Assembly (NCBI RefSeq): GCF_004366355.1
Contig: NZ_SODV01000001.1
Coordinates: forward strand, 1,426,001-1,490,000
From: Dinghuibacter silviterrae
GTDB lineage: Bacteria; Bacteroidota; Bacteroidia; Chitinophagales; Chitinophagaceae
DNA: 64,000 bases
Direction of reading: 5' to 3'
Part shown: piece by piece, positions 27,501 to 35,159 of the stretch
Numbering within the stretch: the first letter of the stretch is position 1
Layout of the letters: every line of letters begins with the position of its first letter
Translations under genes and position numbers: made by a program
Notes under the pieces: model-generated
Database searches by the model: none
Seen by the model: the letters and a program-made list of their open reading frames with translations, nothing else
Told to the model about the DNA's origin: nothing

Positions 27501-27935
27501 CGCGTGGGGGGTAAAGTGGTTTCCGCGACCCAGTCGATCCTGGACTTCTATGGCGTGTCCAAGGCCACCGCCGACGCAAGGAATGCGGGTGGCGTCATGT
27601 TCAACGGCAAACTGCTGACCGCCGAATCCTATTACAAGGCGGTGGCCGGTGCTTCGGGCGGATCAACCGGTGCCATGGCGTTGTATGCCTATGATGCCAC
27701 CAACGTCCGGCTCAGGGAGGTCTCCTTCGGGTATACGTTCCCCGGAAAGTGGTTTTCAGGCAAGGTGGAAAGGCTCAAGCTGTCCGTCGTAGCCCGGAAC
27801 CTTTGGATGATCTACAACAAGGCCCCCTATGATCCTGAATCCGTGGCGTCCACCGGGACCTTCTACCAGAGCTATGACTATTTCAACCAGCCCAGCCTCC
27901 GGAACATTGGCATCAACCTAAACGTGTCCTTCTAA
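24570..27935 (+). CDS. SusC/RagA-family TonB-dependent outer-membrane transporter with STN domain (locus 1)
   Basis: 1121 residues. Signal peptide (MKLTAFLLLTAALHVSATG, preceded by a ~20-residue N-extension), STN signalling domain (~46-115, LSLHERNIPLSKLFTLIHQQ), carboxypeptidase-regulatory domain (~129-210, VRGTVLDESGKPLVGATVYL), plug (~215-360) ending in the SusC hallmark NGVILITTKKG, then the beta-barrel to the C-terminal FSF-type end (NVSF). It imports glycan fragments with the SusD lipoprotein encoded 11 nt downstream. The STN domain marks it as a transducer that contacts the FecR protein. The downstream endoglycosidases suggest N-glycan oligosaccharides as cargo. Confidence 0.96.
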   Translation: MNLLALGKAPRAFCSQIMLVMKLTAFLLLTAALHVSATGVSQTLSLHERNIPLSKLFTLIHQQSGYSFIYDAQLLKGVPKVSVHVKNASVEDVLNTCLQGQPLSFVIEDKIITVRQGPLPVPDAPPLPAQTVRGTVLDESGKPLVGATVYLKPGNHGAQTNTDGVFVIGDVPPGAYTLEVSYVGYITDSRLITVNGNTVEVSIALKPGDNVLKDTVVVTALGIRRSARSVAYNVQTLGSNSVNDVKDPSFVNSLAGKVAGATINGSASGIGGSTRVVLRGVKSLTGNNNALYVVDGIPLPNLFTGQPSGLFSGGDGGDGISNFNPDDIESISVLTGAASAALYGSQAANGVILITTKKGIAGKTRVNFNTGFTVYNPLVLPKFQDTYGADAAGAYDSWGPKITQSTGYKPKDFFQTGNNFTNAINVSTGSEKSQTYFSAASAQARGIIPNNDFHRYNFTARNTSSLFNDKLNLDITAMYLSQDQQNVPGQGQYNNPLLPIYLFPPSDTLANIKNYERYDPTRNFKVQYWPYGDLGFEAENPYWIINREQFDAKRERFLGTVALRYNIAKGLNVVGRVKYDNSNDVYTAKLYASTSGFLAGGPDGSYTIGNDNGKQTYADLMANYTTDFSNFNLHLTVGTSILDNKTSGDTIGGPLLTVPNFFSLVNISPANMTIKQTVQQENQTQAVFFSGTLGYKQRLFLDLSARNDWSSGLAFTNHASIFYPSVGLSDILSDEVRLPSFINFAKLRASLSQVGNAPSPYLSNPVYTISGNTLQTYTTEPFTTLKPELTTSFEAGIDLHFIHDQFGLSATYYNANTSNQLFGVSWPAATGFSGYYVNAGKVRNEGVEATLGWYGGRIGALSWSPSIAFSLNRNKILRMLPPFTDPVTGKLTSEDSLVAASSGGYEMVLAKGGTTQDIYANGLEKNANGTYVTDANGLPIVDNTHFTKVGRATPDFNLGFNNVFAYKNFSLSFLIDTRVGGKVVSATQSILDFYGVSKATADARNAGGVMFNGKLLTAESYYKAVAGASGGSTGAMALYAYDATNVRLREVSFGYTFPGKWFSGKVERLKLSVVARNLWMIYNKAPYDPESVASTGTFYQSYDYFNQPSLRNIGINLNVSF

Positions 27936-27946
27936 AAAACTGAACC

Positions 27947-29566
27947 ATGTCATTAACCAGAAATATAAAATATAGCCTCCCCGTGGCCGCGGCGTTTTAT
28001 CTGTCGGTCCTTACGGGCTGTACCAAGAATTTCGCCAGCATGAATACCAACCCCAACGGGTTGACCGACTCCATGCTGCAACTGGACCACGCAGGTCTGG
28101 GCGCCTTCTTCCCTGTGATCGAGAAAAACGTGATCCCCGTCGCGGCCAACACCGGGGACGGGTCGGTCTACCAGGTCGCCGTCAACCTGAACGCGGATCT
28201 TTTCTCCGGGTATATGGGCACCCCCACGGCCTTTGGCGGTGGGCAGAACAATTCCACGTATGCCCTCAACTCGGGTTGGGACAACGCGCCCTTTAACGTA
28301 GGGTATAACACCGTCATGCCCAACTGGTACCAGATCCGTTTGCGGGCAGCGGCCTCCAACCCCGACTTTTATGCCGTGGCCAATATCCTGAAGGTGGCGG
28401 CCATGCACCGGATCACGGACGTCTACGGCCCCCTTCCCTATACCGGTTATGGCGGCGGGGGTTACTCCGTCCCCTATAACGGGCAGGATGTCATCTACAA
28501 CGCGTTCTTCTCCGAGCTGGACTCGGCCATCACCACCCTGAGCGCTTACGTCGCCGCCAACCCCGGCGCTACGCCGCTGGCCAACTATGACCTCGTGTTC
28601 GGCGGTAAATACGTGGAATGGATCAAATTCGCCAACTCGCTGAAGCTGCGGCTGGCGATGCGCATCGTGTACGCCAACCCCACCCTGGCCCAGCAGGAAG
28701 CCGAGGCCGCGGTCAACAATACGTACGGGGTCATGACGGCCAATACGGACAATGCGTTCGTCGGGTCCGCCAACGGGATCACCATCTACAACCCGGTTTG
28801 GGTCATCGACTACAACTACGGGGATATCCGCGCCGGAGCCGTCCTGGGGTCTTTCCTGAACGGGTACGGCGACCCCCGTCTTCCGGCCATCATGACGGCG
28901 TCGACGACCTATCCGGGCCAGTACATCGGTATCCGGAGCGGCATCAGCATCCTCACCTCGGCCGATCGTACCGCCCGCGAAGGTTTTTCCAGTATGAACC
29001 TCAACCAGAATTCCCCCATACAATGGATGACCGCCGCGGAAGTCGACTTCCTGAGGGCGGAAGGTGCCCTAAGGGGCTGGAACATGGGCGGAACCGCCCA
29101 GTCCTTTTATGAAGGCGGGATCCAGTTGTCCTTTAGCTATTACGGTGTCGGCAGCGCGGCCAGCTATATCACGAATACCACCAGCACCGCCGCGCCCTAT
29201 ACCGATCCCGTGGACGCCACCAACAACGAAGCCGCCGGTTCACCCGACCTGAGCACCATCACCATCGCCTGGAACAGCGGGGATACCTTCGAACACAACC
29301 TCGAACGCATCATCACCCAGAAATGGCTGGCCGTGTTCCCGAACGGCGAAGAAGCCTGGGCGGAGTTCCGGCGCACGGGTTATCCAAAAGTTTGGCCCGT
29401 ACTTATTAATTACAGCCAGGGCACGATCAGCACTCAGATACAGATAAGGAGGTTACCCTTCCCCCAGGTGGAGTACCAAAACGACAACGCCGCCGTGACC
29501 GCGGCCGTCTCTTTGTTGAGCGGGCCGGATAACGGGGGGACGAAGCTCTGGTGGGATAAGAAATAG
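27947..29566 (+). CDS. SusD/RagB-family lipoprotein (locus 1)
   Basis: 539 residues. Lipoprotein signal peptide ending in lipobox LTGC (Cys ~25). The SusD-like body includes NTNPNGLTDSM at the N-terminus, MHRITDVYGPLPYTGYG, and the late segment WLAVFPNGEEAWAEFRRTGYP, typical of the SusD_RagB superfamily. It sits on the cell surface as the lid and glycan-binding partner of the SusC encoded just before it. A strong terminator follows. Confidence 0.95.
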   Translation: MSLTRNIKYSLPVAAAFYLSVLTGCTKNFASMNTNPNGLTDSMLQLDHAGLGAFFPVIEKNVIPVAANTGDGSVYQVAVNLNADLFSGYMGTPTAFGGGQNNSTYALNSGWDNAPFNVGYNTVMPNWYQIRLRAAASNPDFYAVANILKVAAMHRITDVYGPLPYTGYGGGGYSVPYNGQDVIYNAFFSELDSAITTLSAYVAANPGATPLANYDLVFGGKYVEWIKFANSLKLRLAMRIVYANPTLAQQEAEAAVNNTYGVMTANTDNAFVGSANGITIYNPVWVIDYNYGDIRAGAVLGSFLNGYGDPRLPAIMTASTTYPGQYIGIRSGISILTSADRTAREGFSSMNLNQNSPIQWMTAAEVDFLRAEGALRGWNMGGTAQSFYEGGIQLSFSYYGVGSAASYITNTTSTAAPYTDPVDATNNEAAGSPDLSTITIAWNSGDTFEHNLERIITQKWLAVFPNGEEAWAEFRRTGYPKVWPVLINYSQGTISTQIQIRRLPFPQVEYQNDNAAVTAAVSLLSGPDNGGTKLWWDKK

Positions 29567-29577
29567 ACGAAGCTACC

Positions 29578-29618
29578 TTGCGGCGGCAGCGTGCGCCCCG
29601 TCTGCCGCCGCAATTTTT
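29578..29618 (+). terminator. Rho-independent terminator after susD (locus 1)
   Basis: TTGCGGCGGCAG / CTGCCGCCGCAA, a 12-bp perfect stem with a 12-nt loop and a T5 tail. It lies between the susCD pair and the two GH18 genes and could lower enzyme expression relative to the transporter. Confidence 0.8.
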
Positions 29619-29642
29619 ATACACTCACTAAATCGTTTATGC

Positions 29643-31085
29643 ATGACATCTCTAACGAAGCTTGCACAGGGCGCACTGTGCCTCACCCTGATGCTGCAAA
29701 CTGCGTGTCAGAAACCCCTGGTCCAGTCCATTTCCCCGGGCATTACGTCCGATGCTTCCACCTCCAACGGCGGCCTGATCGCCTACAAAAACAGCGCCCA
29801 TCATCCCTTTGTCGGTTACCTCGTGGCTGACGGCAACGACCCCGCCGCATCCGTCAACCCGGCAAATGCCCCGGACAGCGTAGACTTCCTGGAGTTCTTC
29901 GCGGGCCGGGACACGGTTCGTAACGACTGGAGGATCGCACAGGCCAAAGGGACCCGGATCGTAGTCTGTCACTTTGTTTCCGACGCTTATTTTGACGGGG
30001 CCTCCAACGACCCTTCCAACCCCGGGACGAGTACCACCCCCACCGCCACCAGCACGTATGATCACTGGGCCGCGGCGATGTACCAGCAGCACATCGTACA
30101 GGATTCCCTGGACGGGATCGACCTCGATATCGAGACCGGTACGCTGGGCGGCGAGGTGCCCAATGCCACCAACCTGCAAAGCCTGCTCATCTCCGTGGCC
30201 AGGTATTTCGGGCCAAACTCCACGTCGGCGTTGACCGTGATGGGCAAAAAACCGGTCTTCTTTTTCGACACCGACGGCAGCGTCGGCGGAGGGGTCGACG
30301 GGACCTATTACACCAGCTATTCGGGCAACTATGACTATGTCTTGTTTCAGGCCTATACCACTGGCAGCCACTACTGGAGCGGGAGCGGTACGGCCAGCTT
30401 CGGACCGCTGGTCAGCACCTACGGCCTGAGCAAGCTCATCTTCCTGGTCAACGGGGACAGCTTTAGTCCTTCGGATGCGACCGTCGGGAACGACCTGTTG
30501 AGCTATGCCGGGTGGGTCGTGAGCAACAGCGGTTGTGGTGTCGGCGCTTACCGGATGAGCCGGGACTACAACGACGTACCCTCATTCACCTACAGCCGGC
30601 AGGCCATCCAGATCATGAACCCCGCCGCCACCGATACCACCGGTCTCGTGTCCGGAGCGACCTACAAGATCGTGTCGGCCGTCAACAACAGCAGCGTCCT
30701 GGACGTAACCTCATCCGGCACCGCCAACGGCACCAAGGTCCAGCTCTACACCGACAACGGGACCAACGCACAGCGCTGGCAGATCACCAGCCTGGGGGGC
30801 GGTTATTACAAACTGGAGCCCGCCTGCGCACCGGGTAAGATGATGGACGTGAGCAACTCCGGTACGGCCGACGGTACCCAGGTCCAGATTTATACCGACA
30901 ACGGGACCAACGCACAGCGCTGGCTGATCACCAGCTTAGGAGGGGGCTACTACAGCATGAGCCCGGCCTGCGCCCCGGCCTCCGACTTGGACGACAATGC
31001 CCAGGGGACCGCCAATGGGAATAAGATCCAGATATGGACTTCGAACGGCACCGTGGCCCAGCAATGGAAGTTTGTACAGGAATAA
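29643..31085 (+). CDS. Secreted GH18-family endoglycosidase with C-terminal ricin-type lectin domain
   Basis: 480 residues. A signal peptide with possible lipobox (LMLQTACQK, Cys ~21) is followed by a GH18 barrel (~50-325) carrying LDGIDLDIE: D157, D160, D162 and catalytic acid E164 fit DGxDxDxE. The barrel resembles endo-beta-N-acetylglucosaminidases more than classical chitinases, but this is a judgement by eye. Residues ~334-480 form a ricin-type beta-trefoil with three repeats ending in QRW/QQW (NAQRWQITS, NAQRWLITS, VAQQWKFVQ). Placement behind susCD and before an Endo H homologue suggests that it releases N-glycans at the cell surface for import. Confidence 0.87.
   Translation: MTSLTKLAQGALCLTLMLQTACQKPLVQSISPGITSDASTSNGGLIAYKNSAHHPFVGYLVADGNDPAASVNPANAPDSVDFLEFFAGRDTVRNDWRIAQAKGTRIVVCHFVSDAYFDGASNDPSNPGTSTTPTATSTYDHWAAAMYQQHIVQDSLDGIDLDIETGTLGGEVPNATNLQSLLISVARYFGPNSTSALTVMGKKPVFFFDTDGSVGGGVDGTYYTSYSGNYDYVLFQAYTTGSHYWSGSGTASFGPLVSTYGLSKLIFLVNGDSFSPSDATVGNDLLSYAGWVVSNSGCGVGAYRMSRDYNDVPSFTYSRQAIQIMNPAATDTTGLVSGATYKIVSAVNNSSVLDVTSSGTANGTKVQLYTDNGTNAQRWQITSLGGGYYKLEPACAPGKMMDVSNSGTADGTQVQIYTDNGTNAQRWLITSLGGGYYSMSPACAPASDLDDNAQGTANGNKIQIWTSNGTVAQQWKFVQE
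30750..30923 (+). repeat. 30-bp direct repeat inside the ricin-type domain
   Basis: An identical 30-base stretch occurs at 30750-30779 and 30894-30923, 144 bp (48 codons) apart. It encodes TDNGTNAQRW in two successive beta-trefoil repeats. Near-identity at DNA level implies recent internal duplication or gene conversion. Confidence 0.85.
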
Positions 31086-31093
31086 TCTAAAAG

Positions 31094-31113
31094 GGCGCCA
31101 CAGGCGCCGCAAC
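31094..31113 (+). other. Post-stop hairpin GGCGCC-ACA-GGCGCC-GCAAC
   Basis: A perfect 6-bp stem with a 3-nt loop starts 8 nt after the GH18/ricin stop. It has no T-run and is the same 15-mer as the one following glyA. Confidence 0.5.
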
Positions 31114-31136
31114 ACAATACACCAAATGCGAGCTAT

Positions 31137-32069
31137 ATGAAACAAACCATTCTTCTTCTCGTTCTTTTCGCCGCGGTATCCTGCGGCAAATCTTCCAATC
31201 CCGTCCTGCCCGCAGGTACGGCCACAGACGCCTCGGCGGCCACCAAAAAAGGCCCCCTCAGCGTCGTCTATATCGAAGTGAATAACGACAACCTCCTCAA
31301 CCCGGGTTGTTATACCCTGACGACCGGGGGCGCGCAGTTCTTTGATATGGACATCATTTTCGCGGCCAATATCAACTACGACGCTACCCTCAACAAGGCG
31401 GTGTTGTACAACAACGCCAATGTGGAAAACGTCCTGGTGAATTACAAGACGTATATCCAGCCACTCCAGGCCAAGGGGATCAAGGTGCTCTACGACATCC
31501 TGGGCAACCACACCGGGGACGGCATTGCCAATTTCACCAGCCGGGCGGCGGCCAAGGATTTTGCCACCCAGGTCGCGGACACGGTGAATGCCTACGGCCT
31601 GGACGGCGTCGACTTCGACGACGAATACGCCGAATATGGAGAACACGGTTCGCTCCCCCCGGCCAACGACAGCTCATTTGTCCTGTTGCTCAGCGAGCTG
31701 CGGAAGCAATTGCCGACAAAGCTCCTGACCTTCTATGCCATCGGGCCCGCCTATACCGGGACCGGGTCCTACCAGGGACAATCCATGGGCAGTCTTCTGA
31801 ACTACGCCTGGAATCCATACTACGGGACCTTCTCAGCCCCGTCGATCACCGGTATGTCCAAGAGCCAGTTGTCACCCGCCGCGGTCGATTTTGGCAGCAC
31901 CTCCTCCAGTACTTCGACGTCGTTTGCGAAGCAAACGGTGTCCGGGGGGTATGGGGTCATGATGTTTTATGGGTTGACGCAGACCAGTGAGACCAGTTAT
32001 CTCTCGGGGACGTCCAAGGCATTGTATGGGTCGGGCGTGACGGTGCCGTCTGGCTGTCTGCAACCGTAG
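31137..32069 (+). CDS. Endo H-type endo-beta-N-acetylglucosaminidase (GH18) lipoprotein
   Basis: 310 residues. Lipoprotein signal with lipobox AVSCGKS (Cys ~16). The catalytic strand reads LDGVDFDDEYAEYG (D156-E163), identical in pattern to Streptomyces Endo H, with acid Glu163. Other Endo H-like segments are GNHTGDGIANF, NDSSFVLLLSELR, YAWNPYYGTF and QLSPAAVDFG. Endo H cleaves the chitobiose core of high-mannose and hybrid N-glycans (EC 3.2.1.96). Lipid anchoring would place it on the surface next to SusC/SusD. Active-site residues are intact. Confidence 0.93.
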   Translation: MKQTILLLVLFAAVSCGKSSNPVLPAGTATDASAATKKGPLSVVYIEVNNDNLLNPGCYTLTTGGAQFFDMDIIFAANINYDATLNKAVLYNNANVENVLVNYKTYIQPLQAKGIKVLYDILGNHTGDGIANFTSRAAAKDFATQVADTVNAYGLDGVDFDDEYAEYGEHGSLPPANDSSFVLLLSELRKQLPTKLLTFYAIGPAYTGTGSYQGQSMGSLLNYAWNPYYGTFSAPSITGMSKSQLSPAAVDFGSTSSSTSTSFAKQTVSGGYGVMMFYGLTQTSETSYLSGTSKALYGSGVTVPSGCLQP

Positions 32070-32077
32070 GGCGCCGG

Positions 32078-32094
32078 GGCCCCCGCAGGGGGCC
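32078..32094 (+). other. Post-stop hairpin GGCCCCC-GCA-GGGGGCC
   Basis: A 7-bp GC stem with 3-nt loop directly after the Endo H stop, followed by GCAAC as at 31109. A proper terminator comes 20 nt further on. Confidence 0.5.
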
Positions 32095-32114
32095 GCAACT
32101 CCTAAGAAGCGCAT

Positions 32115-32148
32115 GGCGCGGGGCAAGCAACGCCCCGCGCCTTTTTTT
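32115..32148 (+). terminator. Rho-independent terminator after the Endo H gene
   Basis: GGCGCGGGGC / GCCCCGCGCC, a 10-bp perfect stem with a 7-nt loop and a T7 tail, closes polysaccharide locus 1. Confidence 0.9.
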
Positions 32149-32161
32149 CGTACCTTACCGT

Positions 32162-32668
32162 ATGCGTACATTGTTGATCATGGCGGCCGTCGCCTGGTGC
32201 GCCTGCGGCAGCGCCCAAAGCCTGAAAACGGGCGACAAGGTCCCCGACTTCACCCTCCCCGATCAAAACGGCCAACCCTTTGCGTTGCACGACTATATCG
32301 GGAAAAAATACCTGGTCATTTATTTCTACCCGAAGGACGAAAGCCCCGTTTGTACAAAAGAGGCTTGTTCTTTCCGCGACAACTACGACGCCTTTACAAA
32401 AAAGGGGGCGATGGTCATCGGAATCAACGGGGGCTCGGTGAGCAGCCATCACGCCTTTCAGCAAAACCACCAACTGCCCTTTATTCTTCTGAGCGACTCC
32501 GCGAACAAGGTCCTGAAACTATTTGGCGTCAAGGGCAGCTTTGGCCTGACCGGCCGCGAAACGTTCGTGGTGGACCTGGGCGGGAAGATTGTCTACACCT
32601 TCAGTTCCATGCTCAAGGGAACCAAACACGAGGAAGAAGCCCTGGCACATATCCCGGGGAACCCTTAA
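32162..32668 (+). CDS. Exported peroxiredoxin of the BCP/PrxQ type
   Basis: 168 residues with a short signal peptide (MRTLLIMAAVAWCACGSAQ). The AhpC/TSA fold follows: GDKVPDFTLPDQNGQPF, then FYPKDESPVCTKEACSFRD with peroxidatic Cys64 and resolving Cys69 five residues later, the PrxQ arrangement. It would reduce hydroperoxides in the periplasm, with electrons plausibly from a periplasmic thioredoxin supplied by DsbD. Classical Bcp is cytoplasmic, so the leader is the notable feature. A 9-nt gap to the next gene suggests co-transcription. Confidence 0.88.
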   Translation: MRTLLIMAAVAWCACGSAQSLKTGDKVPDFTLPDQNGQPFALHDYIGKKYLVIYFYPKDESPVCTKEACSFRDNYDAFTKKGAMVIGINGGSVSSHHAFQQNHQLPFILLSDSANKVLKLFGVKGSFGLTGRETFVVDLGGKIVYTFSSMLKGTKHEEEALAHIPGNP

Positions 32669-32677
32669 TTTACGGAT

Positions 32678-33310
32678 ATGAAACCATTCTACCTCCTGCT
32701 GGCCGCCTTATTGGCGCCCCTGCCCTTTTACGCCCAGTCTTTCGAGGGTGAAATCGTCTACCAGGTCACCTTCCAAAGCAAGCTTCCCAATGTTTCCAAC
32801 GACCGGCTGACCAACGCCATGGGGGACAGGAGCGAATACTATGTCCAAAACGGTAACTACAAGAATGTGTGCAACGGGACCATTTTCCAGTGGCAGTTGT
32901 ACCGCCACGACGAGAACCGGATCTACAACAAGATGGCCAAGGCAAACGCGGTCCTGTGGATAGACGCCGCGACCAACCAGGATACCGTTTACAACGCCAG
33001 CCTGGTGTTTAACGCCGCGACGATCCTCGGCTATTCCTGCGACGAGGTCATCCTGGCGTGCAAGTCGGGGGTGCAGCGGTACTTCTTCTCCCCGAAGCTG
33101 GGCGTCGACAGCCGGTTGTTCATCCGGCACCGGTTTGGGAACTATTATGCCTTTGTGTCAAAGTCGAATGCGCTTCCCCTGAAATACGTGATCGACAACG
33201 ACCAACTGGTCATGGAAGGGACGGCCGTGCTGGTCAAACCGGGCCCTTTGGATCCGGCTATATTCACGCTGCCGCCGGGCGCCATGCTCAGCCCGATGCC
33301 ACAGAATTGA
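32678..33310 (+). CDS. Exported protein of unknown function (GLPGLI/DUF4412-like pattern)
   Basis: 210 residues, signal peptide to FYAQ (~20). The opening of the mature protein, SFEGEIVYQVTFQSKL, and the beta-rich body with NAATILGYSCDEVIL resemble Bacteroidota exported proteins of the GLPGLI/DUF4412 kind. I cannot assign a family with certainty. Two cysteines (in LGYSCDEVILAC) are seven residues apart and could pair. It lies between the peroxiredoxin and an aminopeptidase on the same strand with gaps of 9 and 21 nt. Confidence 0.8.
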   Translation: MKPFYLLLAALLAPLPFYAQSFEGEIVYQVTFQSKLPNVSNDRLTNAMGDRSEYYVQNGNYKNVCNGTIFQWQLYRHDENRIYNKMAKANAVLWIDAATNQDTVYNASLVFNAATILGYSCDEVILACKSGVQRYFFSPKLGVDSRLFIRHRFGNYYAFVSKSNALPLKYVIDNDQLVMEGTAVLVKPGPLDPAIFTLPPGAMLSPMPQN

Positions 33311-33331
33311 TCCGATCCCAACCTTGACCCC

Positions 33332-34882
33332 ATGACGTGTAAGACATTTTTTTTGGCGGCTTTTCTTTTTGGCGCGGCCCTGCGCGGTGCGGCCCAGGAT
33401 ATGCAGCACTATACTTTTGCCCTCACCCTAAGCGACACCACCAACCGCATCCATGGCGTAGCCGCCGTCACGGTCCGTTTTAACAGCGCCCGCACATGGT
33501 TCCGGCTGGACCTGGCGGGACGTATGCGGGTATCTTCCGTCCGGGAGGGGAGGAAAAAAGTACCCTTTTTGCAGGACGCCGGGGCATTGTCGCTCAGGGT
33601 TAAGGCCAGGAAAAGGTCCCGGCATACCTATCGCATCGTCTATGCCGGCACACCTTCCGACGGGCTGATCATCAGCACCAACAAATACGGATCCCGTACG
33701 TTTTTTGGAGACAACTGGCCGGACAGGGCACACCAGTGGCTGCCCTGTGTGGACCGGCCGGGGGACAAAGCCGGCCTGGATTTTATCGTCACCGCGCCCG
33801 ACCACTACCGGGTCATCGCCCCGGGTATAAAAACGGAAGACGTACTGTTGAGCGAGCACCTGCGCCGGACGCACTGGGTGGAAAAAGTACCCGTACCCAC
33901 CAAGGTCATGGTGATCGGGGTGGCGGAGTTTGCGATTTCGCCGCAGGTGTTTATCCAGGGCATTCCCGTCAACGCCTACGTGTTCCCCCAAAATCGCGAG
34001 CGCGGTTTTCGGGACTATGCCTGGGCCGACAGCATCCTGCCTTTTTATATCCGCAAGGTAGGCCCCTACGCCTACGAGAAACTGGCCAATGTCCAGTCCA
34101 AGACCATTTTTGGAGGTATGGAAAACGCCAGCGCCATTTTTTATTCGGAAACCTCCGTGGGTTCGCGGGGTGTCGAAGAGCTGATGGCCCACGAGATCGC
34201 CCACCAGTGGTTTGGCGACGCCGTCACCGAAACGGACTACCGGCACCTGTGGCTGAGCGAAGGCTTTGCCACGTACATGACCCACCTGTATATGGAAGAC
34301 CGGTATGGACCCGATACCCTCCGCAAGGGGATGGCGGCGGACAGGAAAACGGTCCTGGTTTTTGCGCGCCGGCAAACGATCCCCGTCGTGGACACCGGGC
34401 GGCACGGAGGGTATATGCAACTGCTAAACGCCAACAGCTACCAAAAAGGCGGCTGGGTGCTGCACATGCTCCGGCGGTCGGTGGGCGACAGTCTTTTCTG
34501 GGCGGGCATACGGCGTTATTTCGCCACCTATGACGGGCGTAATGCGTCCACGGACTCCTTCCGGTTGGTCATGGAAACGGTTTGTGCGCGCGACCTGGGG
34601 CCATTTTTTACCCAATGGCTGTATACCCCGGGTGTACCCCGGCTGCGGTGCAGTTGGGCATCGGCAGACGGGGGTTGGACCCTGCAGGTGGAACAATTGC
34701 AGGAGCAACCATTTGTCTTTACCTTGGAGTATTCGATAGACGGGGTGGTGCACACCCTTGGGGTAAAGGACCGGGTTTCCGGGGTGCGCCTGCCCGACGG
34801 GGTTTTGCCGGAGCAGGTCCGGGTCGACCCGGACGTCGACCTGCTGGCGGACATACAGGTGGTGCCGCCGGAAAAAAAATAA
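33332..34882 (+). CDS. Exported M1-family zinc aminopeptidase
   Basis: 516 residues with a signal peptide (to ~22, LRGAAQ). The M1 substrate-binding motif is present as GGMENA (usual GxMEN). The zinc site is HEIAHQWFGD with His287, His291 and the third ligand Glu310 in LWLSEGFATY, the exact HExxH-x18-E spacing. Shorter than ERAP or PepN enzymes because it lacks the large C-terminal helical domain; a beta-sandwich-like tail closes the protein. Likely role: trimming peptides in the periplasm. Last gene of a three-gene same-strand group. Confidence 0.93.
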   Translation: MTCKTFFLAAFLFGAALRGAAQDMQHYTFALTLSDTTNRIHGVAAVTVRFNSARTWFRLDLAGRMRVSSVREGRKKVPFLQDAGALSLRVKARKRSRHTYRIVYAGTPSDGLIISTNKYGSRTFFGDNWPDRAHQWLPCVDRPGDKAGLDFIVTAPDHYRVIAPGIKTEDVLLSEHLRRTHWVEKVPVPTKVMVIGVAEFAISPQVFIQGIPVNAYVFPQNRERGFRDYAWADSILPFYIRKVGPYAYEKLANVQSKTIFGGMENASAIFYSETSVGSRGVEELMAHEIAHQWFGDAVTETDYRHLWLSEGFATYMTHLYMEDRYGPDTLRKGMAADRKTVLVFARRQTIPVVDTGRHGGYMQLLNANSYQKGGWVLHMLRRSVGDSLFWAGIRRYFATYDGRNASTDSFRLVMETVCARDLGPFFTQWLYTPGVPRLRCSWASADGGWTLQVEQLQEQPFVFTLEYSIDGVVHTLGVKDRVSGVRLPDGVLPEQVRVDPDVDLLADIQVVPPEKK

Positions 34883-34940
34883 ACCCCGCGCTGTCCAGTT
34901 CCGGTCCGCTCATTCATCCTTGTTATAAAACCATTTTTTT

Positions 34941-35159
34941 ATGCAAGAATTTATGCTCGTTTTCCGGCAATCGACGGACGCCCCCCTGCCTACACCCGAA
35001 CAATTGGCCGCCGTAAGTCCCGTATGGGAACACTGGATGGGCGGCTATATCGTCGTCAAGGCGGCCGACCTGGAGGAAGCCACCACGCTTGCGCATGGTT
35101 GTCCCATCCTGCTGAACCAGGGGACGGTGGAGATCAGACCCATCGACGCCATGCGATGA
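34941..35159 (+). pseudogene. YCII-related protein, internally deleted
   Basis: 72 residues. The N-terminal third (MQEFMLVFRQSTDAPLPTPEQ...WEHWMGG) and the C-terminal third (YIVVKAADLEEATTLAHGCPILLNQGTVEIRPI) fit the ~115-residue YCII family found next to SigJ-type sigma factors in Bacteroidota. The middle ~40 residues, normally with LxPxGxVVTDGPYxExKE and ending VGGY, are missing. The junction lies at WMGG/Y, where WMGG and VGGY could have recombined. The frame is preserved, so a short product may be made, but it lacks part of the ferredoxin-like core. Overlaps the sigma gene by 4 bp. Confidence 0.75.
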
